Notes: generated by a model not told the origin, from the sequence alone. Shown: positions 42,187-52,411, numbered from the stretch's first letter. The stretch: 64,000 nt of DNA from Putridiphycobacter roseus (GCF_003234935.1 NZ_QKSB01000013.1:18975-82974), one strand, 5' to 3'. Numbers and translations are program-made.

Positions 42187-43545
42187 TTACTTGACATAAA
42201 CCGTTTTACGGTTCACAAATTCCAATATGCCGTCTTTGGCTAATTCTCGACCGTATCCTGATTTTTTGGTGCCACCAAAAGGTAATCTAGGATCAGATTT
42301 CACCAATTCATTGATAAAATAGGCACCGTCGCTTACTCGTCCAGCGTAGGAAAGTGCTTTTTCAATATCCTGTGTGCAAACTGTGATACCCAATCCAAAA
42401 GTTGACATTTCAGACAATGCAAAGGCATGCTCTATGTCCTTGGCTTTGATCATGGCAGCTAAAGGACCAAATGTTTCCTCGTCAAAGGCAGGCATACCGG
42501 GTTTAACATTTCCTAAAATTGTTGGTTCATGGAAACAATCCTTTTGTTGGCCACCCAAAATAAGTACGGCACCTGCATTAATAGAGGTCTGTACTTGCTC
42601 CTGTAATTGATTTGCTAAATCAATTCTTGCTAAGGGACCTATTGCAGTGTTTTTATCCATGGTATCGCCTGATTTTAGTGTAGATACTGCGGCTTTAAAT
42701 TTATCTACAAATTCATCATAAATACCTTCTAGTAAAATGAATCTTTTGGCGGCAATACAACTTTGTCCATTATTCAACATTCTTGCATTTACTGCGGTTT
42801 GAATAATTTGATCGATATCTGCATCTTCCCAAACGATAAAAGCATTGCTTCCTCCTAATTCTAGCAAAGATTTTTTAATGTGTTTTCCTGCAATGGCCGC
42901 AACAGCAGATCCTGCAGCTTCACTTCCTGTTAGAGAAACCGCTTTGATGGTCTTGTGTGCAATTATTTTTTCTGTCTGATTGTGGTGTACAATTAGGTTT
43001 TGGAACACCCCAATAGGGTAACCGGCTTTTAAAAAAATGGATTCTATTAATGCAGCGCAACCAAAAACATTAGAAGCATGTTTTAATACCGCATTATTAC
43101 CAGCTGTTAAGGTTGGCGCTAAAAACCTAAAGACTTGCCAAAACGGAAAATTCCAAGGCATAACCGCAAAAATAGTTCCTATTGGATCCTGTTTAACAAA
43201 GCTTAATTTTGCTTCGGTTGGAATTACTTCATCTGCTAAAAAAGCCTTTGCATTATCGGCATAATAATCGCAGACCAAAGCACATTTATTGATTTCTCCA
43301 ATAGATTCTTGAATGGGTTTACCCATCTCCAACGTAATCATTTTAGCATATTCAAGGGTATTGTCTCTTAATAAACTACCTACGCGTTTCAATAAGTCAG
43401 TTCTATCTGCTAAGCTTGTTGCTTTCCAGCTTTGAAATACAGTTTGACTTAGGTTTAATTTCTCCTCTAATTCTTTTTCTGAAATGGCTTTAAAGGTGTG
43501 AACCACTTGCCCATTGTAGGGATTAATACTTATAAAATTATCCAT
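42187..43545 (-). CDS. Succinate-semialdehyde-type aldehyde dehydrogenase
   Basis: The start at 43545 gives MDNFISINPYNGQVVHTF, the usual GabD2-like beginning; an in-frame start at 43572 adds nine residues overlapping the terminus of its neighbour's region. The 452-residue NAD(P)-dependent enzyme has the glutamate loop LLELGGSNAFIVWED, the catalytic Cys in NNGQSCIAAKRF and the final PFGGTKKSGYGREL. PWNFPFWQVFRFLAPTLTAGN is also characteristic. The short form (about 450 residues) with GPLARIDLA fits succinate-semialdehyde dehydrogenases; other aldehydes are possible. Confidence 0.88.
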   Translation of the reverse strand: MDNFISINPYNGQVVHTFKAISEKELEEKLNLSQTVFQSWKATSLADRTDLLKRVGSLLRDNTLEYAKMITLEMGKPIQESIGEINKCALVCDYYADNAKAFLADEVIPTEAKLSFVKQDPIGTIFAVMPWNFPFWQVFRFLAPTLTAGNNAVLKHASNVFGCAALIESIFLKAGYPIGVFQNLIVHHNQTEKIIAHKTIKAVSLTGSEAAGSAVAAIAGKHIKKSLLELGGSNAFIVWEDADIDQIIQTAVNARMLNNGQSCIAAKRFILLEGIYDEFVDKFKAAVSTLKSGDTMDKNTAIGPLARIDLANQLQEQVQTSINAGAVLILGGQQKDCFHEPTILGNVKPGMPAFDEETFGPLAAMIKAKDIEHAFALSEMSTFGLGITVCTQDIEKALSYAGRVSDGAYFINELVKSDPRLPFGGTKKSGYGRELAKDGILEFVNRKTVYVK

Positions 43546-43590
43546 AACTGGAAGATAAAAAAAGCCATTCAATTGGAATGGCTTTATGGG

Positions 43591-46500
43591 TTAATGTTTA
43601 ATTAATTTTTTATTGTCGATTAAATAGCGGTCATCATCATAAAACTGTATAAAATAAAGACCATCCTCAAAAACAGAAACATCTATGGTTTCTATGTTAC
43701 TTTTCACAGTATTTTCTAAGATCAATTTACCGCTAATGTCCACCACTCTAATAAGGCGGATAATTTCTTGGTCAAATTTTACAGTTACCATTTCTTGGGT
43801 TGGGTTAGGATACATTACAATATTGCTTGCCTTTGCTGTATTCAGTCCTAAACAATTAGAAACTTGGATATTTTTACTAATGGTCTTGGTACAATTTTGT
43901 GTCGCTGTATAGGTAACTTCCCAAATGCCGATTCCAGCATTAGTGACATTAAATACACCTGTATTACTATCCATACAATTGTTACAATTTGCAGACCATG
44001 TACCGCCATTAACAGTAGGGGTTAAGTTAATACTTGTTTCATAGGTGCAAATAATAGAAGGTAAATCAAAATCTAAGTCAAAATCAGGAGATACAATTGC
44101 TTCAACAGGAACTCTTGGACTTTCACAGCCAAGCATTTCTAACTCCCAATTATAAAAATAATAATAGAAATCGGTACCTGCAGAAGAAGATGTAATTTCA
44201 ATTTCTCCGTTTACACTGTTGTAAGGGTAATTTGTTCCTGCATTATTTCTATATAAATCGGGTTGGCTGCCTAACAATGTACCTAATTGGTAATCTTGTC
44301 CAGGACTAAGTTCAAAATCAAGTGTCACGGTTTGTTGGCCAGTGGTTAATGTTACTAATTTACTGTCCAGCACTACACCAGTATTGTCTCTTAACTCAAT
44401 GTTTCTATTGCCATTACTTCCTGCATTAACGACTACTGTTTTTAAAATACAAAACTCATTTACATTAAAATTTAAATGTTGTTCCCCATTAAAAAATCCA
44501 CCAGCACCAATTGCGGTAGAAGGAGCTGCAGCATTAAAAGCAGGACCAGAAATATAATCTGACACGTAAAAAGTACTGTTGCCTGTCAAAGCATTTGTTT
44601 GGTAATTATTATTACTGCTTAATAGGTTGCCATTTGTTGGTGCATCATACCATTTGCTATTACCGTTTCCAATAGCACTTAAATTGGCCATTTGGTTCTC
44701 ACAAATACTGTCCCCAAAAGCAATTGGTACAGCAATAAAATCAATCACAATTAAATTGGTTGCAATAAGCGAATCCATGCCATTTAAATTACTACTAACT
44801 AGTTTAACGGTATATGTTCCGTTAGTCGTGTAGGTATGAGTTGGATGCTGAATATTAGAAGTTTGATTATCACCAAAATCCCAAAACCAATTGGTTGGTC
44901 CATTCAGGGATAAATCATTAAATTGAATAAAGCCATTACAAGAAACTGAATCAGAACTGTTAAAGTTGGCCACAGGAATATTAGGAGATAAGTAACAATT
45001 CCAAGAGATATCAAATCCAAAATAATTTAAAGCTTGATCAGAATGAAAGACTAAAGTCAAAGCTTGTCCAGATGAAGTAATGAAAGCTGGAGGAAGATTA
45101 TTATCGCAGTAAGATCCAATCAAAGGGGCGGTACTACTATTACCATCATACACTTCCAAGTAATCGTAATTACAAGTTGGTCCATTTCCACTTTCCACAC
45201 TAAAATTATTAAAATCTATTCGTACAGAGTCTGCACCTATTGGCGCAATTATTATCGTACCATCTTGTTGGTCTCCATAATTACCGTTCACACCGCCATT
45301 ATCGTAAATGGTACCACTGCAAGCAGTTTGTATGAGGGTACTGTTATCTGCTGGAAATTCAATGACGCAATTTAAAGACGTGTCAATTTGGATAAAGCTA
45401 GTAAGTGTAACTGAGTCTATACCACAGGCACCTCCATCAGCGACTAATTTAACATCATAATTACCATTACTACCATAAGTGTGGTTAGGGTTAATGTCGG
45501 CTGAATTTGTTGTATTATCTCCAAAATCCCAAGTAAAATTAATCCCATTGATACTTAAGTTTTGAAAATTAACTAGGGCAGGAGCGCTACAAAAAATCGT
45601 ATCTGCCGCAGTAAAGTCTGCTACGGTAAAGGGGACATATACGCCGCCAACACCTACAGCATACCAAGCATTAGTAGTGGCTTCCACTTCAACACTACAG
45701 GGACCAAATAAGTCAATAGCAGAAAGGATAGCATAAAATCTTGCATCATTAAAGTTTGAATTAGGGGTTAAGTAAACTGTTAGATTTCTAAAAGCAATTT
45801 CACTAGAGGAAGTAACGCCTAAGGAAGAGACAATATAAAAGTCTCCATTATCATTGATTCCAGCCCCACCATCCGTCAATAAATAGAACCAGTAATTTTG
45901 TACGCCTGAATTGGTATGAACGCCGCCGTTATCCGCGCCACCTAAAGGGGCCCAATTGTTTCCGAAATAGGTATCCGGATCACCGTATGCATTTGGATTT
46001 GACATGGATCTAAAAGTAAGCCCAATATCCTCTCCAACGGTCCAGTTCCAATTGGATGGTCTTGCAAAATTTTCAATACAAGTTCCAAAAATGTCACTAA
46101 ATGATTCATTCAAGGCACCAGATTCATCTGCATATACTAAATTGGCAGTATTGGAAGTAAGTCCATGGGTAACTTCATGACCAGAAATATCTAAAGAAGT
46201 AAGCGGGTTAGTAGAAGAACCGTTCCCATCTCCAAAAGTCATTCGAGTACCATCCCAAAAAGCATTGTTATAATTAACATCATAATGGATATAGTTTTTT
46301 AAAGCAAACCCATTTCCATCAATACTATTTCGGTTATGGTTTTGTAGGTAATAATCATAAGTCATTTCTGAGCCCCAATGCGCGTCTGTTGCGTATTGGT
46401 CTAGATTGGCGTTTGTATTATTCCAATTATTATCGGTATCGGTAAAGTCCACTGCATTTCCATAGGTCGTCCCTTGGGACATATCATACGTTTCTACACC

Positions 46501-47313
46501 ATTTCCTCTTCCGCTCTCTCTTAACCTGTAATTGTTACTTCCAAAACTGTCAGCAACAATATTTTTATTACCAGAATATGCTGTAGTTGCTGTACCTGGC
46601 ACATCAATATCCTTAATTATTTGATTGATAAATATAATTTCTTGAGTCGTAGCATCTATATAATAGTCGGCCTTCGAAACGGGGGAATGCGCATAAATTG
46701 TAAATTTGTATGCTAATTTTGGTGTTTCTTTTGGATCACTATTCATGTAAACCAATTCTCCTTTTGGGTAATAAGTAGCATGGATGTCTTTATTTTCTGC
46801 TTTCAAATGTTTTTCTTCTGCAGGAATCTCCCATTTATACTGGTCGGCATTTAGGTGATTTAAGGCAATAGATAAGGCACTTGCTTCACTTAATACCGGA
46901 TTAGAGGTATTGGTATAAAAGTCATAAGCATTTCCATTAAATGCGTATACCATATCATTTTTAGTATGTAATAGTAATATTCCATTTTCAATTGGAATAT
47001 TACCCACTGTTTGCTGGTATTTATAATGGATATGGTTAAGTTTATCCGTATGGGTATCTATCAGTTGAAAAGTTACCTGATCATTCAATTTATAAAGTTT
47101 TTGAAGGAGCGTAAAAGTTTGTGTTTTTGTTTTTTCATTACCTTCTCCGTATTTTACATAGGATGGAATAGGGGAGTTTAGGTTATCTCTGACTATTGCA
47201 GCACCAGGAAAAATAGCATTTGCTGCTTGTTGCAAATAGATTTTTTGAGAAAATAAAAAGGTAGAAAAAAAAGTGGAAGTACCCACCAAAATAAACAGTA
47301 GTAGTTTGTGCAT
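43591..47313 (-). CDS. Secreted M4 (thermolysin-like) metalloprotease with PKD, CUB and T9SS domains
   Basis: The start is at 47313 (MHKLLLFILVGTSTFFSTFLFSQ), not the upstream in-frame codon. About 1240 residues. A propeptide with FTP/PepSY features spans about 30-230. The M4 catalytic domain spans about 270-560, with HEVTH at 379-383, the third zinc ligand Glu403 (ALNESFSD, 20 residues on, as in thermolysin) and the transition-state histidine in GVHTNSGVQNYWFYLL. A PKD domain (FTWDFGDNTTNSADINPNHTYGSNG) comes next, then a CUB-like domain (IYDNGGVNGNYGDQQDGTI...YDYLEVYDGNSS), a second PKD domain (WFWDFGDNQTSNIQHPTHTY) and a beta-sandwich region. The type A sorting tail (VMYPNPTQEMVTVKF...GLYFIQFYDDD) ends it. 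Expected role: extracellular protein degradation. Confidence 0.93.
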   Translation of the reverse strand: MHKLLLFILVGTSTFFSTFLFSQKIYLQQAANAIFPGAAIVRDNLNSPIPSYVKYGEGNEKTKTQTFTLLQKLYKLNDQVTFQLIDTHTDKLNHIHYKYQQTVGNIPIENGILLLHTKNDMVYAFNGNAYDFYTNTSNPVLSEASALSIALNHLNADQYKWEIPAEEKHLKAENKDIHATYYPKGELVYMNSDPKETPKLAYKFTIYAHSPVSKADYYIDATTQEIIFINQIIKDIDVPGTATTAYSGNKNIVADSFGSNNYRLRESGRGNGVETYDMSQGTTYGNAVDFTDTDNNWNNTNANLDQYATDAHWGSEMTYDYYLQNHNRNSIDGNGFALKNYIHYDVNYNNAFWDGTRMTFGDGNGSSTNPLTSLDISGHEVTHGLTSNTANLVYADESGALNESFSDIFGTCIENFARPSNWNWTVGEDIGLTFRSMSNPNAYGDPDTYFGNNWAPLGGADNGGVHTNSGVQNYWFYLLTDGGAGINDNGDFYIVSSLGVTSSSEIAFRNLTVYLTPNSNFNDARFYAILSAIDLFGPCSVEVEATTNAWYAVGVGGVYVPFTVADFTAADTIFCSAPALVNFQNLSINGINFTWDFGDNTTNSADINPNHTYGSNGNYDVKLVADGGACGIDSVTLTSFIQIDTSLNCVIEFPADNSTLIQTACSGTIYDNGGVNGNYGDQQDGTIIIAPIGADSVRIDFNNFSVESGNGPTCNYDYLEVYDGNSSTAPLIGSYCDNNLPPAFITSSGQALTLVFHSDQALNYFGFDISWNCYLSPNIPVANFNSSDSVSCNGFIQFNDLSLNGPTNWFWDFGDNQTSNIQHPTHTYTTNGTYTVKLVSSNLNGMDSLIATNLIVIDFIAVPIAFGDSICENQMANLSAIGNGNSKWYDAPTNGNLLSSNNNYQTNALTGNSTFYVSDYISGPAFNAAAPSTAIGAGGFFNGEQHLNFNVNEFCILKTVVVNAGSNGNRNIELRDNTGVVLDSKLVTLTTGQQTVTLDFELSPGQDYQLGTLLGSQPDLYRNNAGTNYPYNSVNGEIEITSSSAGTDFYYYFYNWELEMLGCESPRVPVEAIVSPDFDLDFDLPSIICTYETSINLTPTVNGGTWSANCNNCMDSNTGVFNVTNAGIGIWEVTYTATQNCTKTISKNIQVSNCLGLNTAKASNIVMYPNPTQEMVTVKFDQEIIRLIRVVDISGKLILENTVKSNIETIDVSVFEDGLYFIQFYDDDRYLIDNKKLIKH

Positions 47314-47353
47314 ATAATATATAATTGGGTTACAAGATACAAAATATAAGTGT

Positions 47354-47392
47354 AAAAAAAAACGCCTGACCATTTGGTCAAGCGTTTTAAAA
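47354..47392 (-). terminator. Terminator of pnp
   Basis: On the reverse strand: AAAACGCTTGACC, AAAT, GGTCAGGCGTTTT, then a run of T. The stem has a 2-base internal mismatch (TT opposite AG) between GCG and GACC arms. It is 30-60 bases after the pnp stop. Confidence 0.8.
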
Positions 47393-47419
47393 TGTACTTT
47401 GTTTTGAAATTAATTCAAA

Positions 47420-49564
47420 TTAAGCTTCTTCCTTTGCTTCAGGTTTAGGCAACAAAACTTTTCTAGATAATTTATATTTCTTTGTTTTTGGATCTACACC
47501 AATAACTTTGAATTTTAAAACATCTCCTTCTTTACAAACATCTTCTACTTTTTCCACACGACCATGTTCTAATTCAGAAATATGAATTAAACCATCAGTA
47601 CCAGGTAAAATTTCAACGAAACATCCGTAAGATTGGATAGATTTTACTTTTCCTTCATAAATTTCTCCTACTTCAACAGTTGGTGGGAAAGCAATTAATT
47701 TAATGCGTTTAACTGCTGCATCCATTGCATCAGCATTGGTCGCTAAAATTTGAACTGAACCTTGACCATCTGGTAATTCTTCAATTGTAATAGTAGTTTC
47801 CGTTTCTTTTTGAATCTCTTGGATAATTTTTCCTCCAGGTCCGATTATTGCACCAATCATATCGTTTGGTACAGTGAATCCAACAATTCTAGGGGCATGA
47901 GATTTCATTTCTGTAGCAGGTTGAGAAATAGTTTTCATCATTTCTCCTAAAATATGTGCTCTACCAGACTTCGCTTGGTTCAATGCTTGAATTAAAACTT
48001 CGTATGGTAAACCATCTACTTTAATATCCATTTGACAAGCTGTAATACCTTTTTCAGTACCCGTTACTTTAAAATCCATATCTCCTAAGTGATCTTCATC
48101 TCCTAAAATATCAGATAATACTGCAAATGTTCCAGTCTCGTCAATGATTAATCCCATTGCAATTCCAGAAACAGGTCTCTTCATTTTAATACCACCATCT
48201 AATAATGCCATTGTACCGGCACAAACAGTAGCCATTGAAGAAGAACCGTTAGATTCTAATATCTCAGAAACTAAACGAATAGTATATGGATTTTCGTCAC
48301 CTTGTGGTAACATGTTTTTTAAGGCTCTTAAAGCTAAATTACCATGACCAATTTCTCTTCTGGAAACCCCTCTAATTGGACGTGCTTCACCAGTTGAAAA
48401 TGGTGGGAAGTTATAATGTAGCATAAATTTCTCAAAACGTTTGTCTTGAGCTGAATCTATCATTTGCTCATCTAATTTACCACCTAAAGTTAAGGAAGTT
48501 AAAGATTGTGTTTCCCCTCTTGTAAATAAAGCTGAACCATGTGCGGAAGGTAAGTAATTTACTTCCGACCAAATTGGTCTAATTTCATCAAAGTTACGAC
48601 CATCTAATCTAACACGTTCATGCAAGATTACTTGACGAACTGCCGCTTTCATAGAATCTTTAAAATATACAGAAATAAAAGGAGCTTCAACTGCTAATTC
48701 TTCTTCCGTTAAGGAATCGATATAAGCTTGTTTGATTTCATCAAAAGCAGCGCTTCTTTTTTCTTTTGAAGGGTTTCCTTCACGTGCAACAGCCATACAT
48801 TTTTCGTAAGTTGCTGCTTTTACTTTTTCACGAATAGTTTCATCATGCGTTTCGTGCGCATATTCTCTTTTCACTTTAGCTTTTTCAACATTTGACGCTA
48901 AGTCTAATTGAAAGGCACATTGTTCTTTAATGGCAACGTGTGCTACTTTAATGATTTCTACCATATCTTCTTCAGAAATCTCTAACATCTCACCTTCTAA
49001 CATGACTATGTTTTCAGCAGTACCAGCGATCATACAATCTAAATCAGATGCAGCAAATTGTTCAAAAGTAGGGTTTACAATAAATTTCCCATCTATTCTA
49101 CCCACTCTAACTTCAGACATTGGTCCATTAAATGGAATGTCAGAAACAGCAATGGCAGCAGATGCAGCAAAACCAGCTAATGAATCTGGCATATTTACAC
49201 CATCAAAAGATATTAATTGCATCATTAATTGTGTGTCAGCATGATAATCACTTGGAAAAAGTGGTCTCAATGCTCTATCTACTAATCTCATGATTAAAAT
49301 TTCATCATCAGATGGACGGGCTTCTCTTTTTAAATAACCACCAGGTATTTTACCATTAGAGTAAAATTTCTCTCTATAGTCAACCGTTAATGGTAAAAAA
49401 TCAACCCCTTCTTTAGCTCCTTTATTGGATACTACTGTGGCTAAAATCATAGTTCCACCAGCTTTTACAACAACAGAACCATCTGATTGCTTTGCTAATT
49501 TTCCTGTTTCTACAGAGATTTCGGTACCGTTACCTAAATCAATTGTTTTTGTTATTACATTCAT
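47420..49564 (-). CDS. pnp: Polyribonucleotide nucleotidyltransferase (PNPase)
   Basis: A 714-residue 3'-to-5' phosphorolytic exoribonuclease and part of RNA turnover. Two RNase PH-like domains are separated by a helical domain: first core YREKFYSNGKIPGGYLKREARPSDDEILIMRLVDRALRPLFP (in blocks), second core ALFTRGETQSL and EILESNGSSSMATVCAGTMALLDGG. The KH domain has IGAIIGPGGKIIQEIQKETE, and the S1 domain at the end has GEIYEGKVKSIQSYGCFVEILPGTDGLIHISELEHG. Full length. It follows rpsO but a terminator lies between them. Confidence 0.97.
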   Translation of the reverse strand: MNVITKTIDLGNGTEISVETGKLAKQSDGSVVVKAGGTMILATVVSNKGAKEGVDFLPLTVDYREKFYSNGKIPGGYLKREARPSDDEILIMRLVDRALRPLFPSDYHADTQLMMQLISFDGVNMPDSLAGFAASAAIAVSDIPFNGPMSEVRVGRIDGKFIVNPTFEQFAASDLDCMIAGTAENIVMLEGEMLEISEEDMVEIIKVAHVAIKEQCAFQLDLASNVEKAKVKREYAHETHDETIREKVKAATYEKCMAVAREGNPSKEKRSAAFDEIKQAYIDSLTEEELAVEAPFISVYFKDSMKAAVRQVILHERVRLDGRNFDEIRPIWSEVNYLPSAHGSALFTRGETQSLTSLTLGGKLDEQMIDSAQDKRFEKFMLHYNFPPFSTGEARPIRGVSRREIGHGNLALRALKNMLPQGDENPYTIRLVSEILESNGSSSMATVCAGTMALLDGGIKMKRPVSGIAMGLIIDETGTFAVLSDILGDEDHLGDMDFKVTGTEKGITACQMDIKVDGLPYEVLIQALNQAKSGRAHILGEMMKTISQPATEMKSHAPRIVGFTVPNDMIGAIIGPGGKIIQEIQKETETTITIEELPDGQGSVQILATNADAMDAAVKRIKLIAFPPTVEVGEIYEGKVKSIQSYGCFVEILPGTDGLIHISELEHGRVEKVEDVCKEGDVLKFKVIGVDPKTKKYKLSRKVLLPKPEAKEEA

Positions 49565-49641
49565 AATTTGTGTTTTTTGAATCGAGGGCTTCTTTTATCT
49601 CAATTCGTCTTTATTTTTGTTTATTGTATACGTGCTCAATA

Positions 49642-49675
49642 AAAAAGGCAATTGAAGTTATTCAATTGCCTTTTT
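49642..49675 (-). terminator. Terminator between rpsO and pnp
   Basis: AAAAAGGCAATTGAA (49642-49656), loop GTTA, TTCAATTGCCTTTTT (49661-49675). A 15-bp perfect stem with A/T tails on both strands, so termination could work either way. It sits 25 bases after the rpsO stop. Confidence 0.88.
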
Positions 49676-49698
49676 CTATTAATTCTATGTTGTCAAGA

Positions 49699-49968
49699 TT
49701 AACGTCTTAAACCTAATTCTTTAACAATAGCTCTATATCTTTCTATATCTTTCTTTTTTAAATAGTCAAGTAAACTTCTTCTTTTACCTACCATCAATTG
49801 TAACGCTCTTTGCGTTCCAAAATCTTTTCTATTATTTTTTAAGTGACCTGTAAGATGTGAAATCCTATGGGTAAATAATGCAACTTGACCTTCAGCAGAA
49901 CCTGTGTTTTTTTCAGAGTTACCGTGCTTTTTGAAGATTTCTTCTTTTGTTTCTTTAGTTAAATACAT
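49699..49968 (-). CDS. rpsO: 30S ribosomal protein S15
   Basis: An 89-residue ribosomal protein of the small-subunit platform. The highly conserved stretch is SAEGQVALFTHRISHLTGHLKNNRKDFGTQRALQLMVGKRRSLLDYLKKKD (in blocks), ending in RYRAIVKELGLRR. Its neighbour pnp is the classical partner of rpsO in bacteria. The leader from the promoter to the ATG is about 40 bases and could host S15 self-regulation as known in other phyla, but I see no convincing fold. Confidence 0.97.
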   Translation of the reverse strand: MYLTKETKEEIFKKHGNSEKNTGSAEGQVALFTHRISHLTGHLKNNRKDFGTQRALQLMVGKRRSLLDYLKKKDIERYRAIVKELGLRR

Positions 49969-50015
49969 GCCAATATTAATTTTAATGATTCTTATGTGAT
50001 TTATTTATTTGGGTC

Positions 50016-50023
50016 CAAAGATA
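50016..50023 (-). promoter_or_regulatory. Putative -7 box of rpsO
   Basis: Reverse strand TATCTTTG matches TAnnTTTG, about 48 bases upstream of the rpsO start. Confidence 0.55.
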
Positions 50024-50045
50024 GGTATTTATTTTATATGTCAAT

Positions 50046-52349
50046 TTATATTTTAATTAATTTTTCAGTCAAAATAGATTCTCCATCACTGGATACTGTA
50101 ATTAAATAGACTCCCTTGGAGAAATCACTAATGTCAATGGTCATATTAGTGCTGTGATTTCCTTTTAAAAACACCATGATTTCTCCAGCCAAATTAGTGA
50201 TTTTTACATTGGAAATTCCTGTATTACTCCCCAACATCTGGATGTTTAACTGCTGTTCTGCAGGAATTGGGTAAGTAATCATTCTTTTATTTTCATAGGT
50301 TGCTAATCCAACCGCTTGTTGGTTATAAGTTCCAGTAGCTTGACATCCGTATTCATTTTTAATAATAACGGTATATTCACCGTCCCCATTAATGGTTACA
50401 AAATGGTCTGTTGCGCCACTCCATAATATGCCATTTAAATACCAGCTATAACTGTAGTTTACGGAATCTATGGTCCATAATGTGTTATTTTCATGTTGTA
50501 TAATTGCCATTGAATCTATTGTACTAATGCATTCAAAATCAAATTCAGCGGTAGAAGTACAACCGTACTCATTTACTATGACTATGTGATAAAGGCCTTC
50601 CCCGTTTATTTGAACTTCTGCAGCAGTTGCATTGGTCAAAATGGAACTGTCCAGGTACCATTGATAGGAATAATTTGGGGCATTCAAAACAGAAAGTAGT
50701 TGGTCATTTTGGCTCAAGGTACTATCTGGAAGGATATAACAAGCCATTTTATTGAGCGTTGTATTTGTAATAATCGGACTGTTATTATCGAAGTAAATAT
50801 ATGCGGTGTTGTTAATTACTGTATTTGGGTCTAGATTAAGATTTGGATAGATACGATAGGTAATATAACCATGACTTCCTGGTTCATTACTGATATGGTC
50901 AGGTAAGTGGATATTATGCAAGAGGAAGGATATTTCTCTATTATTATCTATGGTCACTTCGGTTAAATGGCTGCTGGATAAAAATTGAAATGAATTCAGG
51001 TCAAGGTTAAAGTCAACCGTGTCTTTTATTACAATATTAATGGCTTCTGCAGTACCGGTATTTTGAAACCTAATGGTATAATCGATAAAGTCGCCAATAG
51101 CAATGGTTTCTTGTGCAGCGTTATTAGCAATAAAAGAAGTTTTATCATTTGGATCATAAGAACATACTACGGAGTTGATGGTGGAGTCCCCGTAGGTCTT
51201 TTCTAAGTTATTATTGTAATCGAATATGGATAAATGATATTGGTTTTGCACCATATCTCCAATAGATAAGTTGCCATTTAAATTTGTGGTGAATTGAACA
51301 GAGATGTTTTTGTAAACTGCTATAGAATCAAAGGAGAAATAAATGGTCTGATTAAGTACAGAGTCTGGTAAGACGGATGCACTTACAAAAACTAGGTCAG
51401 GATCTAAAGTGATTGCGGCTTGTACATGTATAGGCTCAGTACCATCATTTAAAAAGTTAAACCAACCTACATTATTGGTAATACAATGGTTGGGAATATC
51501 AATGGCATGCATAGTCGCATGGTAATACAAGGAGTCAGGAAAGAAACCAAAATCAAGTGAATCTTTTGTGTAATTAAGAGAATCTAATAGAAAAGTATAA
51601 TTAGCCGGTGTATTGGTAATCGACCAATTAGGTAAGGTTGCAGAAACGGTATAATTAGTAGTAGTACTGTCGTTGGTACTGGAATAAAAATCCCCATTTG
51701 CATTCGTAAAAAAGGAATTGGTAAGCGGTGTGATGTCGATTGCTACATTAGGTAGAGAAGACTCTCCAGGCTCTTTTAATCCATTTTGGTTCATATCATA
51801 ATATGCGGTTCCTTTTTGAATGTGTGCACCATAAAATGATTGTGGCGGACAAACAAAAGAGCCACTTCCTCCAGTTTGGGTTAGCGTAGTATTCACGGAA
51901 ACGCCAGCGAAATTACTGAGCATCATGATATAAATCTCGGAGACTGCGGCAGCGTAAATATCGGGGAATTCAGTATTACCGCCGATAAAGCCACAGTCAA
52001 CAGTCCCTAATGGATTAGGGGCATTTCCAAGATTTCCACAGGCATTAAAAGCTGCAGTAGTATCCGTAAATGGACCCCAGATAACAAAGTCTAAATCATT
52101 ACTTCCTTGCAAGGACATATGGATATCGCCAGCTTGGGCAATTTCAAAATAATACCAACTGGGATTGGCTGCAAAACTTACACAGTCGTAATTGTTTCCA
52201 ACGGCAGGAGTTATACTGTTAGTACCAGTGGTAAATGAAATACCATTCGCACAAATAGGAGCTGCATTTATGCAACTCGTATTTGTACTTTGGGAATAAG
52301 TAAATGTGGTAAGGAATAGCAAGACAACAAGTTTGTATAATTTCAACAT
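50046..52349 (-). CDS. DUF7619-containing T9SS surface protein
   Basis: A 767-residue secreted protein. A signal peptide (LYKLVVLLFLTTFTYSQ) leads into an N-terminal jelly-roll-like region (CINAAPICANGISFTTGTNSITP...SWYYFEIAQAGDIHMSLQGSNDLDFVIWGPF). An SdrD-B-like domain comes at about 185-270 (HIQKGTAYYDMNQNGLKEPGESSLPNVAI), then the DUF7619 repeat (SYDPNDKTSFI...GDFIDYTIRFQNTGTAEAINIVIKDTVD...INNTAYIYFDNNSPI). Two Ig-like 'SYQWYLDS...GEGLYHIVIVNEYGC' units follow, and the type A sorting tail (ITYPIPAEQQLNIQML...GVYLITVSSDGESILTEKLIKI) ends it. Likely an adhesin or matrix protein; partner unknown. Confidence 0.9.
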   Translation of the reverse strand: MLKLYKLVVLLFLTTFTYSQSTNTSCINAAPICANGISFTTGTNSITPAVGNNYDCVSFAANPSWYYFEIAQAGDIHMSLQGSNDLDFVIWGPFTDTTAAFNACGNLGNAPNPLGTVDCGFIGGNTEFPDIYAAAVSEIYIMMLSNFAGVSVNTTLTQTGGSGSFVCPPQSFYGAHIQKGTAYYDMNQNGLKEPGESSLPNVAIDITPLTNSFFTNANGDFYSSTNDSTTTNYTVSATLPNWSITNTPANYTFLLDSLNYTKDSLDFGFFPDSLYYHATMHAIDIPNHCITNNVGWFNFLNDGTEPIHVQAAITLDPDLVFVSASVLPDSVLNQTIYFSFDSIAVYKNISVQFTTNLNGNLSIGDMVQNQYHLSIFDYNNNLEKTYGDSTINSVVCSYDPNDKTSFIANNAAQETIAIGDFIDYTIRFQNTGTAEAINIVIKDTVDFNLDLNSFQFLSSSHLTEVTIDNNREISFLLHNIHLPDHISNEPGSHGYITYRIYPNLNLDPNTVINNTAYIYFDNNSPIITNTTLNKMACYILPDSTLSQNDQLLSVLNAPNYSYQWYLDSSILTNATAAEVQINGEGLYHIVIVNEYGCTSTAEFDFECISTIDSMAIIQHENNTLWTIDSVNYSYSWYLNGILWSGATDHFVTINGDGEYTVIIKNEYGCQATGTYNQQAVGLATYENKRMITYPIPAEQQLNIQMLGSNTGISNVKITNLAGEIMVFLKGNHSTNMTIDISDFSKGVYLITVSSDGESILTEKLIKI

Positions 52350-52411
52350 ATTTGTTGTTTGTTATAGGAATAATAGGTCAATAATATTTACGAGATAGCT
52401 TAAAAAGGGTT

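Noticed and set aside
48930..49244. Forward 104-codon frame in pnp
   Set aside because: Antisense to a conserved gene; composition mirrors the pnp coding bias.
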